Counted from the first letter of the stretch, positions 52,393 to 62,320 are shown. The stretch: 64,000 bases of DNA from Actinomycetes bacterium (GCA_023420415.1 JAEZWF010000057.1:1-64000); one strand, 5' to 3'. A program made the numbers and translations. Notes: generated from the sequence alone by a model not told the origin.

Positions 52393-52901
52393 GCAAGCAC
52401 ACCCTGTCAGTGCTCGTCGAGAACAAGCCGGGCGTCCTCGCGCGCATCGCGGCCCTGTTCTCCCGGCGCAGCTTCAACATCGACAGCCTCGCCGTCGGCC
52501 CGACCGAGCACCCCGAGATCTCGCGGATGACCGTGGTGGTCGACGTGGAGGCGCTCCCCCTGGAGCAGGTCACCAAGCAGCTCAACAAGCTCGTCGAGGT
52601 GCTCAAGGTTGTCGAGCTCGAGCCGAACGCCTCGGTACAGCGCGAGATCCTGCTCGTGAAGGTGCGCGCCGACGTCAACAGCCGCAGCCACGTCCTGGAG
52701 ACGGTGCAGCTCTTCCGCGCCAAGGTGGTCGATGTCGCCAGCGACACCCTGACCATCGAGGTCACGGGCAACCGCGACAAGCTCAGTGCCTTCCTGGAGG
52801 TGCTCGAACCCTTCGGGGTCAAGGAGCTCGTGCAGTCCGGCATGGTCGCGATCGGGCGCGGCTCGCGCTCGATCACCGACCGAGCCCTGCGCAGCGCCTG
52901 A
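52389..52901 (+). CDS. ilvN: Acetolactate synthase small (regulatory) subunit
   Basis: 170 aa. The N-terminal ACT domain starts [30 protein letters not shown], the site of valine feedback in this family. The C-terminal half ([25 protein letters not shown]) activates the large subunit. The ATG overlaps the ilvB stop (ATGA). The 105-bp gap to ilvC has an AC-rich leader and one GGCATACC word at 52931. Confidence 0.95.
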   Translation: MSKHTLSVLVENKPGVLARIAALFSRRSFNIDSLAVGPTEHPEISRMTVVVDVEALPLEQVTKQLNKLVEVLKVVELEPNASVQREILLVKVRADVNSRSHVLETVQLFRAKVVDVASDTLTIEVTGNRDKLSAFLEVLEPFGVKELVQSGMVAIGRGSRSITDRALRSA

Positions 52902-54035
<1,134 letters not shown>

Positions 54036-54089
54036 CACGCGCGGGCGAGCTGGGACCGCCCGCTGACCATGCGCCGGGACCCGGCTCCA

Positions 54090-54137
54090 CATTGGGTGCC
54101 TTGTCGTTCGGATTCCCGAGCGGTGAGGCACCCAATG
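54090..54137 (+). terminator. Inverted repeat after ilvC
   Basis: CATTGGGTGCCT and its exact complement with a 24-nt loop, 54 nt after ilvC. Possible terminator or REP-like element; there is no T-tract. Confidence 0.5.
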
Positions 54138-54171
54138 CTGTGAGGGGTGCGGCGTTTGCGATGCTTGACCC

Positions 54172-54633
54172 GTGGACGATCTCGTCGAGGGCTGGCCGTT
54201 CTGGGCGGTCTACGGGTTCTTCCTCGTCGTGGTGCTGGCGCGGTCCAACGCGACCTACTGGGCAGGCCGAGGCCTTCGCGCGGGCAGCGCACGCAGCGGC
54301 CGCCTGACCGCCCACCTCGACCGCCCGGCGGTGGTCCGCACCGAACGCGTCGTCGAGCGGTGGGGTGCCCCCGTGGTCGCCTTGTCGTTCCTCACGATTG
54401 GCGCCCAGACCCTCGTCAACGCGGCCGCGGGCGCCCTGCGTATGCCGTTGCGCCGCTACCTCCCCGCGAACATCGTCGGGTCCTTGGCGTGGGCCGCGAT
54501 CTACACGACGGTCGGGTTCGCAGTCATCGAGGCCTGGGCGGGTGGCTCGTGGGGGCTCCTGCTCCTGGCGGTTGCCCTTGTCGTCGTGGTGGCCGTCGTC
54601 AGCCGCGTGCTCGCGTCGCGCCTCGGCCGCTGA
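54172..54633 (+). CDS. DedA/VTT-family-like membrane protein
   Basis: 153 aa, shorter than usual DedA proteins (about 200). It has about four hydrophobic segments and a VTT-like core RWGAPVVALSFLTIGAQTLVNAAAGALRMPLRRY, here described only by its ends. Family members move lipids or ions across membranes. The GTG lies 6 nt after GATGCT, a weak -10. It is convergent with the next gene, 2 bp from its stop. Confidence 0.68.
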   Translation: MDDLVEGWPFWAVYGFFLVVVLARSNATYWAGRGLRAGSARSGRLTAHLDRPAVVRTERVVERWGAPVVALSFLTIGAQTLVNAAAGALRMPLRRYLPANIVGSLAWAAIYTTVGFAVIEAWAGGSWGLLLLAVALVVVVAVVSRVLASRLGR

Positions 54634-54635
54634 CC

Positions 54636-55406
54636 TCAGTGCCGGCCGCGGGGGAGTGGAACTGGTTGCGTCGCAAGCCATTCGGCGAATGTCCGACCGC
54701 CAGTTTCCGTGTCGCCGGCCGGCACGAGATCGCCTTCCGCGAACGAGCGCATGGCGCCCCCGACGGCGGGCAGCCGCACCACCCTCGGCGGGGTGCGGCC
54801 GTCGTGGTCGGCGATCAGGCGTGACAGCTGCTCGGTCGTGAAGACCTCCGGACCGGCCAGGTCGCGGTGGCGCACGTATGCCGCGGGCCTGGTGCCCGTG
54901 GCGACCTGCGCCAGCCGCTGAGCGACCCAGTCGATGTCGACCGGCTGGATGGTCATGTCGCCGATGCTGAGGGTGACCGGGCCGGCGCCCATGCGCGCGA
55001 AGTATGCGGCCAACACGTGGAACTGGGTGGCCCGCACGATGGTGGCCGGGGTGTCGCCAAGTCCGATGACACGCTCAGCCATCTCCTTGGCGCGGTAGTA
55101 GGGGTAGGGGACCCTGTCGACGCCGACGATGGACACGAAGACCACGTGCGGGGGCGCCGGCTGGCGACGCACGGCGTCCATGAGGTGCACCGTGCCACCG
55201 ACGTCGACGGCTTGCGCCCTGGCCGGGTTGCTGGCGGCGTGGATGACGGCGTCGGCGCCTGCGATGGCCTGCGCGACTCCCTCGCCGCTGGCCAGGTCCA
55301 TCCCCGTCCGCCGACTCGCGACCACCGCCTCGTGGCCCATGGACTCCAGCTCGCGGACCACCCGAGCACCCAGGTCGCCCGCTCCTCCCGTCACGACAAC
55401 GCGCAT
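54636..55406 (-). CDS. NAD(P)-binding NmrA/SDR-like protein
   Basis: 256 aa. MRVVVTGGAGDLGARVVREL is the N-terminal Rossmann motif, and VIHAASNPARA and YYRAKEMAERVI follow as in atypical short-chain dehydrogenases. The SDR Tyr-Lys pair appears shifted (YPYYRAKE). It probably binds NAD(P)H; the substrate is unknown. I used the ATG at 55406 because it gives the standard family start; the ATG three codons upstream at 55415 is possible. Neither has a clear ribosome site. Confidence 0.78.
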   Translation of the reverse strand: MRVVVTGGAGDLGARVVRELESMGHEAVVASRRTGMDLASGEGVAQAIAGADAVIHAASNPARAQAVDVGGTVHLMDAVRRQPAPPHVVFVSIVGVDRVPYPYYRAKEMAERVIGLGDTPATIVRATQFHVLAAYFARMGAGPVTLSIGDMTIQPVDIDWVAQRLAQVATGTRPAAYVRHRDLAGPEVFTTEQLSRLIADHDGRTPPRVVRLPAVGGAMRSFAEGDLVPAGDTETGGRTFAEWLATQPVPLPRGRH

Positions 55407-55439
55407 GGCACCCATCGTGCACCCGTGGCACCCCTCGTC

Positions 55440-55583
55440 CGACTTCGGGCCACTGAGGGTCGGTGCGCAGGGCTGTATCGAGCCTGAGTGGCCCGAAGCG
55501 GGAGAGGTGCGCGACTTCGGGCCACTGAGGGTCGGTGCGCACGACCGCATCGAGCGTGAGTGGCCCGAGGTGGGGGAGTGGGA
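55440..55583. repeat. Two tandem 72-bp units, each with a 12-bp inverted repeat
   Basis: Unit 1 starts at 55440 and unit 2 at 55512. Each begins CGACTTCGGGCCACT and then GAGGGTCGGTGCGCA. Arms CTTCGGGCCACT pair with AGTGGCCCGAAG (55443-55454 with 55487-55498; 55515-55526 with 55559-55570, the latter with one wobble). Loops are 32 nt. The array sits in the 305-bp spacer between divergent genes. Confidence 0.8.
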
Positions 55584-55711
55584 GCAGGCCTGGGTGTGAC
55601 CTTCGTGTCACATTGCGAGCGGGCGAGTCCACATGGTGAGCCGCGCTCTATGCTGGCCGCGGCACAGCGTGGTGCCCACCCCACCCACTCGAGCCCCCAA
55701 AGGACAGCCAC

Positions 55712-57298
55712 GTGACCAAGCCGATCGTGCTCATCGCCGAAGAGCTCTCGCCCGCCACCATCGACGCCCTCGGGCCCGACTTCGAGATCCGCCACGTCGA
55801 CGGTGCTTCCCGCGAGGCGCTGCTGCCGGCGCTGGCCGATGTCGACGCCGTGCTGATCCGGTCGGCCACCAAGATGGACGCCGAGGCGATCGGGGCAGCC
55901 AAGAACCTCAAGGTCATCGCGCGCGCCGGTGTCGGTCTCGACAACGTCGACGTGCCGGCTGCCACCCAGGCCGGCGTCATGGTGGTCAACGCCCCGACCT
56001 CCAACATCACCTCGGCCGCGGAGCTCGCCGTCGGCCTCCTGCTGTCCACCGCTCGAAACATCGCCCCGGCCAACGAGGCCCTCAAGGGCGGTGCGTGGAA
56101 GCGCAGCAAGTACTCCGGTGTGGAGCTGCTCGACAAGAAGGTCGGTGTCGTCGGGTTCGGCCGGATCGGCCAGCTGGTCGCCGAGCGACTCAAGGGCTTC
56201 GGTGTCGAGATCCTCGCCTACGACCCCTACGTCTCGGCGCAGCGCGCGGGCCAGCTCGGCGCCCAGCTCGTCACTCTCGACGAGCTGCTCGAGCAGTCCG
56301 ACTTCATCACCGTCCACCTGCCCAAGAGCCCCGAGACCCTCGGGCTCATCGGCAAGGAGGCGCTCACCAAGGTCAAGCCGACCGTCCGCATCATCAACGC
56401 CGCCCGCGGTGGCATCGTCGACGAGGAGGCGCTCGCCGAGGCGCTGCGCGAGGGGCGGGTGGCCGGCGCCGGCATCGACGTCTTCGCCACGGAGCCCACC
56501 ACGGAGAGCCCCCTCTTCGAGCACGAGTCCGTCGTCGTCACGCCCCACCTCGGTGCCTCGACCGACGAGGCCCAGGAGAAGGCCGGCGTCGCCGTCGCCA
56601 AGTCCGTGCGGCTAGCACTCGGTGGCGACCTCGTGCCCGACGCCGTGAACGTCGACGGTGGCAACGTGCCCGAGGAGGTCCGCCCGGGAATTGCGTTGGT
56701 GGAGAAGCTCGGTCGCATCTTCACGGCCCTCGCGGGTTCGGTGCCGGTGCAGCTCGATGTCGACGTCCAGGGCGAGATCACCGAGCACGACGTGTCGGTG
56801 TGGAAGCTGTCTGCGCTCAAGGGCCTGTTCACCGATGTGACCGAGGACCCCGTGACCTACGTCAACGCCCCGCTGCTGGCCGAGCAGCGCGGCTGCGAGG
56901 TGCGGCTGCTCACCGACCCCACCACCCAGGACTTCCGCAACGTCACGACCCTGCGCGGCACCCTTGCCGACGGCTCGGTCGTCTCCGTGGCGGGCACGCT
57001 GACCGGTCCGCGGATGGTCGAGAAGATCGTAGGCGTCAACGGGTTCGACCTCGAGGTTCCGCTGGCCGACCACCTCGCGTTCTTCACCTACGCCGACCGT
57101 CCCGGCGTCGTCGGCACCGTTGGCCGACTGCTCGGTGACGCCCAGATCAACATCGCGGGCATGCAGGTCGCGCGCAAGGAGCAGGGCGGCGAGGCGCTCG
57201 TGGCGCTCACCGTCGACACCCGCATCCCGGCAGACGTCCTCTCGGCCGTCGTCGCCGAGGTCGGCGCCGAGGTGAGCGTGGTCGACCTCGCCGACTGA
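55712..57298 (+). CDS. serA: D-3-phosphoglycerate dehydrogenase
   Basis: 528 aa, the long actinobacterial form. NAD loop VGVVGFGRIGQLVAERL near residue 150; Arg in NAARGGIVDEE, Glu in TEPTTESPL and His in TPHLGASTDE. An intervening domain follows from about 320, then a C-terminal ACT domain (about 455-528, FFTYADRPGVVGTVG) that senses serine in relatives. It starts serine synthesis. AAAGGA precedes the GTG, and TATGCT at 55650 is a candidate -10 with a normal leader. Confidence 0.95.
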   Translation: MTKPIVLIAEELSPATIDALGPDFEIRHVDGASREALLPALADVDAVLIRSATKMDAEAIGAAKNLKVIARAGVGLDNVDVPAATQAGVMVVNAPTSNITSAAELAVGLLLSTARNIAPANEALKGGAWKRSKYSGVELLDKKVGVVGFGRIGQLVAERLKGFGVEILAYDPYVSAQRAGQLGAQLVTLDELLEQSDFITVHLPKSPETLGLIGKEALTKVKPTVRIINAARGGIVDEEALAEALREGRVAGAGIDVFATEPTTESPLFEHESVVVTPHLGASTDEAQEKAGVAVAKSVRLALGGDLVPDAVNVDGGNVPEEVRPGIALVEKLGRIFTALAGSVPVQLDVDVQGEITEHDVSVWKLSALKGLFTDVTEDPVTYVNAPLLAEQRGCEVRLLTDPTTQDFRNVTTLRGTLADGSVVSVAGTLTGPRMVEKIVGVNGFDLEVPLADHLAFFTYADRPGVVGTVGRLLGDAQINIAGMQVARKEQGGEALVALTVDTRIPADVLSAVVAEVGAEVSVVDLAD

Positions 57299-57326
57299 GG
57301 CGCGTCCCGACCCAGACCAACCGACG

Positions 57327-57367
57327 CGTATGCCGCGTGGCCCCCATCGTGGGCCACGCGGCATACG
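57327..57367 (+). terminator. serA terminator with GTATGCC arms
   Basis: A perfect 17-bp stem, CGTATGCCGCGTGGCCC with its complement, and a 7-nt loop, 28 nt after serA. Confidence 0.78.
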
Positions 57368-57465
57368 TGCGTATTGGCGTCGGCGGGGGAGTGCTCCCCA
57401 TTGTCGGGAGCGCGCGGTGCCGGGAGTGTGGTGGCAACCGCACACGCACTCTGGAGGGGAATCTC

Positions 57466-58326
57466 ATGCGTACCAAGCTCATTGCCACTGCTGTGGCCGG
57501 CGCCGCGCTCGCCGGTTCGATCGCGACCGGGGTCGGGCTCGCCGGGGCCAACGCCGGCACCAACGCCACCGCCGCGAAGCTCACGGCCACCTCGTGCAAG
57601 CGCACGGTCGAGCCGATCCGCGTGGTCAGCCTCAACGTGAAGTCCAACCCGCTCATGAGCGCCGGCAAGGTGCGCGCCGACGTCGACAAGGCCGCCAAGC
57701 TCGGCGCCGACGTGATCATGTGGCAGGAGATCCAGCCGGACTACTACAAGAACATCGTCCGCTCCGAGAACAGCACTGGTGGCAACGGCCGCTGGAAGCA
57801 CTACTTCACCGGATACGCCATCCCGATCTCGATCCGCGTGGCCGGTGACTCGCCGTGGGTGGTCAAGGACACCGGGGTTCGCAAGATGCACAACGGCATG
57901 GCGAAGGTCTCGCCACACCGCTACGTCACCTGGCTGAAGGTCTACAACAAGCAGTCGCGCCAGACCACGATCCTCATGAACACCCACATGGTCTCCGGCG
58001 CCTGGAACGGCCGCTACAACCGGGCCGACGACTGGCGTAAGAAGATGTGGAACATCCACTTCGCCAAGCAGTCCGAGCTCATCAAGGACTTCAGCAACCG
58101 CGGCTACACCGTCGTCTACGGCGGCGACTTCAACCGCATGGAGATGGGGAAGTTCACGGCCCGCGACAGCCGGATCACGGTGCACGGCATCGACAAGATC
58201 GGCGTCGTCCGGACCGCCAACGACCGCATCGAGAAGGTGACGGTGCGCAAGACCGTCGGTGGGTTCAACTCCGACCACGACGCCAAGCGGGTCTCGGTGC
58301 GCGTGTCCGGGTGCGCCGCCTCCTGA
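57466..58326 (+). CDS. Secreted endonuclease/exonuclease/phosphatase-family protein
   Basis: 286 aa. A clear Sec signal peptide spans about residues 1-28. The mature part is a compact EEP (DNase I-like) domain: VVSLNVKSNPL, metal Glu in MWQEIQ, His in NTHMVSG, GGDFNRM, and the terminal SDHD. Enzymes of this fold cut nucleic acids, phospholipids or phosphoesters; the substrate is not visible. CTGGAGGGG precedes the ATG. A 17-bp hairpin follows the stop. Confidence 0.83.
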   Translation: MRTKLIATAVAGAALAGSIATGVGLAGANAGTNATAAKLTATSCKRTVEPIRVVSLNVKSNPLMSAGKVRADVDKAAKLGADVIMWQEIQPDYYKNIVRSENSTGGNGRWKHYFTGYAIPISIRVAGDSPWVVKDTGVRKMHNGMAKVSPHRYVTWLKVYNKQSRQTTILMNTHMVSGAWNGRYNRADDWRKKMWNIHFAKQSELIKDFSNRGYTVVYGGDFNRMEMGKFTARDSRITVHGIDKIGVVRTANDRIEKVTVRKTVGGFNSDHDAKRVSVRVSGCAAS

Positions 58327-58343
58327 CGCCCGCACCGCGCTCG

Positions 58344-58389
58344 CTCTGGACGTGACGGCCCCCTGCTGTGGTGGCCGTCACGTCCAGAG
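58344..58389 (+). terminator. Terminator after the EEP gene
   Basis: A perfect 17-bp stem, CTCTGGACGTGACGGCC with its complement, and a 12-nt loop, 17 nt after the stop. Confidence 0.78.
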
Positions 58390-58439
58390 GCGTCTCACAC
58401 CGTGGGAACCGGGTATCGAATAGTTGGACGTCCTTCTAA

Positions 58440-58644
58440 TCTCGAAGGCATGCAGCGGCAGGTCGTGATTCTTATCAGCCGCGGCGAGTTCCGGTAGTCA
58501 GCCACCTCGCCGCGGAGATCCCGCGTTGCGTGGCTGACAGTGGCCCCCAGATCCACAAGCTCGGCATCTGGGTGTGGCCCCGACGGACCAATCGAACCCG
58601 AACCCTGTTGTGACACAGGGAGATCCACGAAGGACTGAGAAGAC
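58440..58644 (+). ncRNA. Candidate structured RNA with H-type pseudoknot
   Basis: CCGCGGCGAG (58479-58488) pairs with CTCGCCGCGG (58506-58515). The 17-nt loop contains GTCAGCCAC (58497-58505), which pairs with GTGGCTGAC (58530-58538). The two stems abut without a gap, as in coaxial H-type pseudoknots. A further CCCAGAT/ATCTGGG hairpin follows at about 58547-58571. TAATCT at 58437-58442 is a weak promoter candidate. No known RNA class is recognised. Confidence 0.45.
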
Positions 58645-58725
58645 ATGAGCGAAGAGGCCAAGAAGGCACGTCAGGCACTGCAGGAGTCGATGGACCTGCG
58701 CGAGCAGGGTCACTCCGACGACTGA
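58645..58725 (+). CDS. 26-aa small ORF
   Basis: Begins MSEEAKKARQALQESMD and ends LREQGHSDD. It is highly charged and predicted helical, with a hydrophilic tail. AAGGACTGAGAAG precedes the ATG. It is flanked by the pseudoknot region upstream and a 14-bp hairpin 47 nt downstream, so it can form its own short transcription unit. I do not recognise it. It could be a coding leader or a stand-alone small protein. Confidence 0.55.
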   Translation: MSEEAKKARQALQESMDLREQGHSDD

Positions 58726-58772
58726 GTGCCACTGACGGCACCGACCCGGCGACCGCCACGATGGTCGCCACG

Positions 58773-58811
58773 ACGAACGGCCCCGGGCGAGCGATCGCCG
58801 GGGCCGTTCGT
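58773..58811 (+). terminator. Terminator after the 26-aa ORF
   Basis: A perfect 14-bp stem, ACGAACGGCCCCGG with its complement, and an 11-nt loop. It lies 38 nt before the leuB -10. Confidence 0.78.
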
Positions 58812-58848
58812 CATTCGAGACATCAGTCCCAGATCGCAAGACCGTCCC

Positions 58849-58854
58849 TAGGCT
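58849..58854 (+). promoter_or_regulatory. -10 box TAGGCT, 6 nt before leuB
   Basis: TAGGCT ends 6 nt before the leuB ATG; no ribosome site, so probably leaderless. Confidence 0.5.
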
Positions 58855-58860
58855 GAAACC

Positions 58861-59961
58861 ATGACCGCAGACCCCGCCTCGACCGCCCCCGAGACCACCG
58901 CGGCGCAGACCGCGGCGGACACCGTCAACCTCGCCGTCATCGGCGGCGACGGCATCGGGCCCGAGGTGGTCGCCGAGGGCCTCAAGGTCCTCGAGGCTGC
59001 GACGGCCGGCAGCGGGGTCAAGGTCGCCGCCACGGAGTACGACCTCGGCGCCAAGCGCTGGCACGCCACCGGCGAGACCCTGCCCGACTCGGTGCTCGAG
59101 GAGCTGCGCAGCCAGGACGTCATCCTGCTCGGCGCCATCGGCGACCCGACCGTCCCGAGCGGCGTCCTCGAGCGCGGTGTCCTGCTGCCGCTGCGGTTCG
59201 CGCTCGACCACTACGTCAACCTGCGCCCGGCCAAGCTCTTTCCCGGTGTCGCCAGCCCGCTGGCCGTCGACCGCGTCGCCCCGGACGGCATCGACTTCGT
59301 CGTCGTCCGTGAGGGCACCGAGGGTCCCTATGTCGGCAACGGCGGCTCGCTGCGCACCGGCACCCCGAACGAGATCGCCACCGAGGTCAGTGTCAACACC
59401 CGGTTCGGTGTCGAGCGCGTCGTCCGCGACGCCTTCGCCCGCGCGCAGGCGCGGCCGCGCAAGCACCTCACCCTCGTCCACAAGCACAACGTGCTCACCC
59501 ACGCCGGCCACCTCTGGCGGCGCACCGTCGAGGAAGTGGGCCAGGAGTTCCCGGACGTCGAGACGGCATACCAGCACGTCGACGCGGCCACGATCTTCCT
59601 CGCCACCGACCCGGGTCGTTTCGACGTCATCGTCACCGACAACCTCTTCGGCGACATCATCACCGACATCGCCGCCGCCATCGCCGGCGGCATCGGGCTT
59701 GCCGCGAGCGGCAACATCAACCCCGCGCGCACGACACCGAGCATGTTCGAGCCGGTGCACGGGTCTGCTCCCGACATCGCCGGCCAGGGCAAGGCAGACC
59801 CCACCGCCACCGTGCTGTCCGTCGCCATGCTCCTCGCCCACCTGGGGCGGGCCGAGGACGCCGCCCGGGTCGAGGCTGCCGTCGCGGCCGACCTCGCCGA
59901 GCGCGGCGACGAGGTACGCACCACGGCCGCGATCGGTGAGGCGATCGCGGGCCGGCTCTAG
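58861..59961 (+). CDS. leuB: 3-isopropylmalate dehydrogenase
   Basis: 366-aa NAD-dependent oxidative decarboxylase of leucine synthesis. An Ala/Thr-rich tail of about 20 residues precedes [16 protein letters not shown]. RxxLDxYVNLRP-like block: [15 protein letters not shown]. Metal and substrate site: [20 protein letters not shown]-terminal [18 protein letters not shown]. Isocitrate and tartrate dehydrogenases are excluded by these blocks and the amino-acid gene context. Confidence 0.95.
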   Translation: MTADPASTAPETTAAQTAADTVNLAVIGGDGIGPEVVAEGLKVLEAATAGSGVKVAATEYDLGAKRWHATGETLPDSVLEELRSQDVILLGAIGDPTVPSGVLERGVLLPLRFALDHYVNLRPAKLFPGVASPLAVDRVAPDGIDFVVVREGTEGPYVGNGGSLRTGTPNEIATEVSVNTRFGVERVVRDAFARAQARPRKHLTLVHKHNVLTHAGHLWRRTVEEVGQEFPDVETAYQHVDAATIFLATDPGRFDVIVTDNLFGDIITDIAAAIAGGIGLAASGNINPARTTPSMFEPVHGSAPDIAGQGKADPTATVLSVAMLLAHLGRAEDAARVEAAVAADLAERGDEVRTTAAIGEAIAGRL

Positions 59962-59983
59962 GTCCCCGGCGGCGCTCGCCACT

Positions 59984-60010
59984 CCTGCCCGACGCGCCCG
60001 GTCGGGCAGG
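59984..60010 (+). terminator. leuB terminator hairpin
   Basis: CCTGCCCGAC with its complement and a 7-nt loop, 22 nt after leuB. TAACCT directly after it (60011-60016) is a candidate -10 for ilvE with a leader of about 45 nt. Confidence 0.65.
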
Positions 60011-60065
60011 TAACCTCGGCAGGAGAACCCGCACCGTCGCGTGCTCCAGCCGCAGGAGGCAACCC

Positions 60066-61175
60066 ATGACCGAGACCGCCACCCCGCTGACCTTCGAGGT
60101 CGACCGCCGCGCCGACGTGCGGCCGGACGCGGAGCGCGAGGCGGTACTGGCCAACCCGGGGTTCGGCGTCCACTTCACCGACCACATGGTCACGGCGACG
60201 TGGCGCAAGGGTGAGGGGTGGACCGAAGGCAAGGTCACGGCATACGGGCCCATCACGTTGATGCCGTCGGCGGCGGTGCTGCACTATGCCCAGGAGATCT
60301 TCGAGGGCATGAAGGCCTATCGCCACGAGGACGGGTCGATCTGGACGTTCCGGCCCGAGGCGAACGCCGCGCGGATGGCGCGGTCGGCCCGCCGGATGAC
60401 GCTGCCCGAGCTGCCCGAGGAGGACTTCCTCGGGTCGCTGCGCGCGCTGCTCGAGGTCGACCACGCGTGGGTGCCGGCCTATGACGGCAGCGAGAAGAGC
60501 CTCTACCTGCGGCCGTTCATGTACGCGTCGGAGGCGTTCCTCGGGGTGCGGCCTGCGGCGGAGGTGACGTACTCGGTCATCGCCTCGCCCGCGGGTGCCT
60601 ACTTCGCGGGCGGGCTGAAGCCGGTGCGCCTGTGGCTGACCAAGGACGTGTCGCGCGCCGGACGCCACGGGACCGGTGCTGCCAAGTGCGGCGGCAACTA
60701 CGCGTCGTCGCTCGCCGGGCAGCTCGAGGGGATCGAGCAGGGCTGCGACCAGGCCGTCTTCCTCGACGCCGAGACCGAGACCAACATCGAGGAGCTCGGC
60801 GGCATGAACCTCTTCTTCGTCACGCGCGACGACAAGCTGGTGACGCCCGCGCTGACCGGCTCGATCCTCGAGGGCGTCACGCGCGACTCCGTGCTCGAGC
60901 TGGCCAAGGACTTCGGGCTGACGCCGGAGGAGCGCGCGATCCCGGTGGCCGAGTGGATCGACGGGGTGTCGTCGGGCGAGGTGCGCGAGGTCTTCGCGTG
61001 TGGGACGGCCGCGGTGATCACGCCGGTCGGTGAGCTCGTGTGGGCCGGCGGGTCCGCGCCGTCGACCGCCGGCGAAGGTGGCGGCGAGGTGACGCGGGCG
61101 ATCCGGCAGCGGTTGCTCGACATCCAGTACGGCCGCGCCGAGGACACCCGCGGCTGGCTGACCCGCCTCGTCTGA
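60066..61175 (+). CDS. ilvE: Branched-chain amino-acid aminotransferase
   Basis: 369-aa fold-type IV PLP enzyme, last step of valine, leucine and isoleucine synthesis. FEGMKAYRHEDGSIWTFRPEAN-type block near residue 80 is seen, with the PLP Lys in GTGAAKCGGNYASSL near residue 205. ETETNIEELGGMNLFFV and GTAAVITPVGEL bind cofactor phosphate. GCAGGAGG precedes the ATG. Long (class II type) rather than the about 300-residue form. Confidence 0.95.
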   Translation: MTETATPLTFEVDRRADVRPDAEREAVLANPGFGVHFTDHMVTATWRKGEGWTEGKVTAYGPITLMPSAAVLHYAQEIFEGMKAYRHEDGSIWTFRPEANAARMARSARRMTLPELPEEDFLGSLRALLEVDHAWVPAYDGSEKSLYLRPFMYASEAFLGVRPAAEVTYSVIASPAGAYFAGGLKPVRLWLTKDVSRAGRHGTGAAKCGGNYASSLAGQLEGIEQGCDQAVFLDAETETNIEELGGMNLFFVTRDDKLVTPALTGSILEGVTRDSVLELAKDFGLTPEERAIPVAEWIDGVSSGEVREVFACGTAAVITPVGELVWAGGSAPSTAGEGGGEVTRAIRQRLLDIQYGRAEDTRGWLTRLV

Positions 61176-61215
61176 CTGCGCTTCGCTCGCCCTGAGCGCT
61201 GATGTTGGCCGGCGG

Positions 61216-61290
61216 CTGGCGAACTTTGGGCCAAAGTTCGCCAGTGCTCGGAATGTTCCGCGCCTGAGGTGACTTTGGGCCAAAGTTCGC
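61216..61290. repeat. Palindrome pair upstream of the AbiEi-like gene
   Basis: Palindrome 1 (61216-61244) has 14-bp arms, CTGGCGAACTTTGG and complement, around a central G. Palindrome 2 (61272-61286) has ACTTTGG arms around a G. The whole 75-bp block is homologous to the block just downstream of the gene at 62316-62391. Confidence 0.8.
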
Positions 61291-61390
61291 GGGGCGGCGT
61301 CATCCACAGGCCGGATCTTCGGGGCGGCTTTTCCACAGCCGGTATGCCGCGGCCTTCCGCGGGTGCCCGCGCTGCGGTCACGCTCGCGCC

Positions 61391-62320
61391 ATGGTGGTTC
61401 TCGACGCGGCTTTGATTCTGGTCGCCAGCGCCCAGTGCGGCGTGTTCAGCTCGGCGCAGGCGCACCAGTTCGGACTGAGCAACCAAGACCTCTTTCGGCT
61501 GGCCCGGCGAGGCGACCTGGTGCGGCTCTGCCATGGTGGTTACGCGCTGCCACAGGCTCTGGACGGTCTGAGCGGTGAGCTGCGCTACGTGTTGACGGTC
61601 AGGGCGACTCTCCTGGCTCGTCCGGTCCGAAGCTGGGCCTCGCACCATGCCGCTCTCGCTGTCCATGGGCTGCCACTTCACGATGTCGACACCACGTCCG
61701 TCGACGTGTGTGGTCAGGTCACGCGCCGCGCTCGGAGCACCGGGCTCGAGGTGCACCCGCTCCCTGCCGACGAGCCGTGTCAGCTCGTCGGCGGGATCAG
61801 GGCGGTGTCGGCGGCTCTGGCGGTCGTCCAGGTCGCAGCCCGGTCGGTGCCGTCAGGGCTGGTCGCAGTGGACGCCGCGTTACATCGTGGTTTGGTCACG
61901 GATGCACACCTCACGGCGGCTGCTGAGCGGGCGGTTCTAGGCCCACGACAGCGCGGCCGAGTGGCGGCCGCCCTCGGGATGGCAGACAGGTCGTGTGAGT
62001 CACCCGGGGAGAGTCTGACCAGGATGCTGTTGTCTGGGCTGGGTCTTGCCTTCCGAACACAGGTGAACCTTCGCGACAGCCTGGGGCACATCGGGCGGGT
62101 TGACTTCCTGGTTGGTGACCGCGTCGTCGTCGAGTTCGACGGCATGGTGAAGTACGACGGAGCGGACGGGCGGGATGCACTGGCCGCCGAGAAGCAGCGT
62201 GAGGACAGGCTCCGCGCTGCGGGGTATGAGGTGGTGCGGCTGACGTGGGCGGACCTCAAGGACCCAGAACGGGTGGCGAGATTGATCCGCCAGGCCACGG
62301 CTCGTGCCGCAACTCGCTGA
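61391..62320 (+). CDS. AbiEi/DUF559-type protein with Vsr-like nuclease domain
   Basis: 309 aa. The N-terminal about 100 residues resemble the winged-helix part of AbiEi-type antitoxins (GVFSSAQAHQFGLSNQDLFRLARRG opens it). The C-terminal about 110 residues resemble the DUF559/Vsr-like restriction fold: ESPGESLTRMLL, GRVDFLVGDRVVVEFDG, then EKQREDRLRAAGYEVVRLTW. No AbiEii-type toxin gene is adjacent. The stop codon lies at the edge of the downstream palindrome pair. Such genes are common solitary accessory genes in actinobacteria; function unknown. Confidence 0.72.
   Translation: MVVLDAALILVASAQCGVFSSAQAHQFGLSNQDLFRLARRGDLVRLCHGGYALPQALDGLSGELRYVLTVRATLLARPVRSWASHHAALAVHGLPLHDVDTTSVDVCGQVTRRARSTGLEVHPLPADEPCQLVGGIRAVSAALAVVQVAARSVPSGLVAVDAALHRGLVTDAHLTAAAERAVLGPRQRGRVAAALGMADRSCESPGESLTRMLLSGLGLAFRTQVNLRDSLGHIGRVDFLVGDRVVVEFDGMVKYDGADGRDALAAEKQREDRLRAAGYEVVRLTWADLKDPERVARLIRQATARAATR

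Noticed and set aside
55440..55583. Tandem repeats as a CRISPR array
   Set aside because: Only two units, directly abutting with no spacers, each with a long internal inverted repeat; no cas genes.
58440..58644. TPP, cobalamin or SAM riboswitch upstream of the 26-aa ORF
   Set aside because: CTGAGA occurs near 58633, but the other conserved boxes of these classes are absent and the fold differs.
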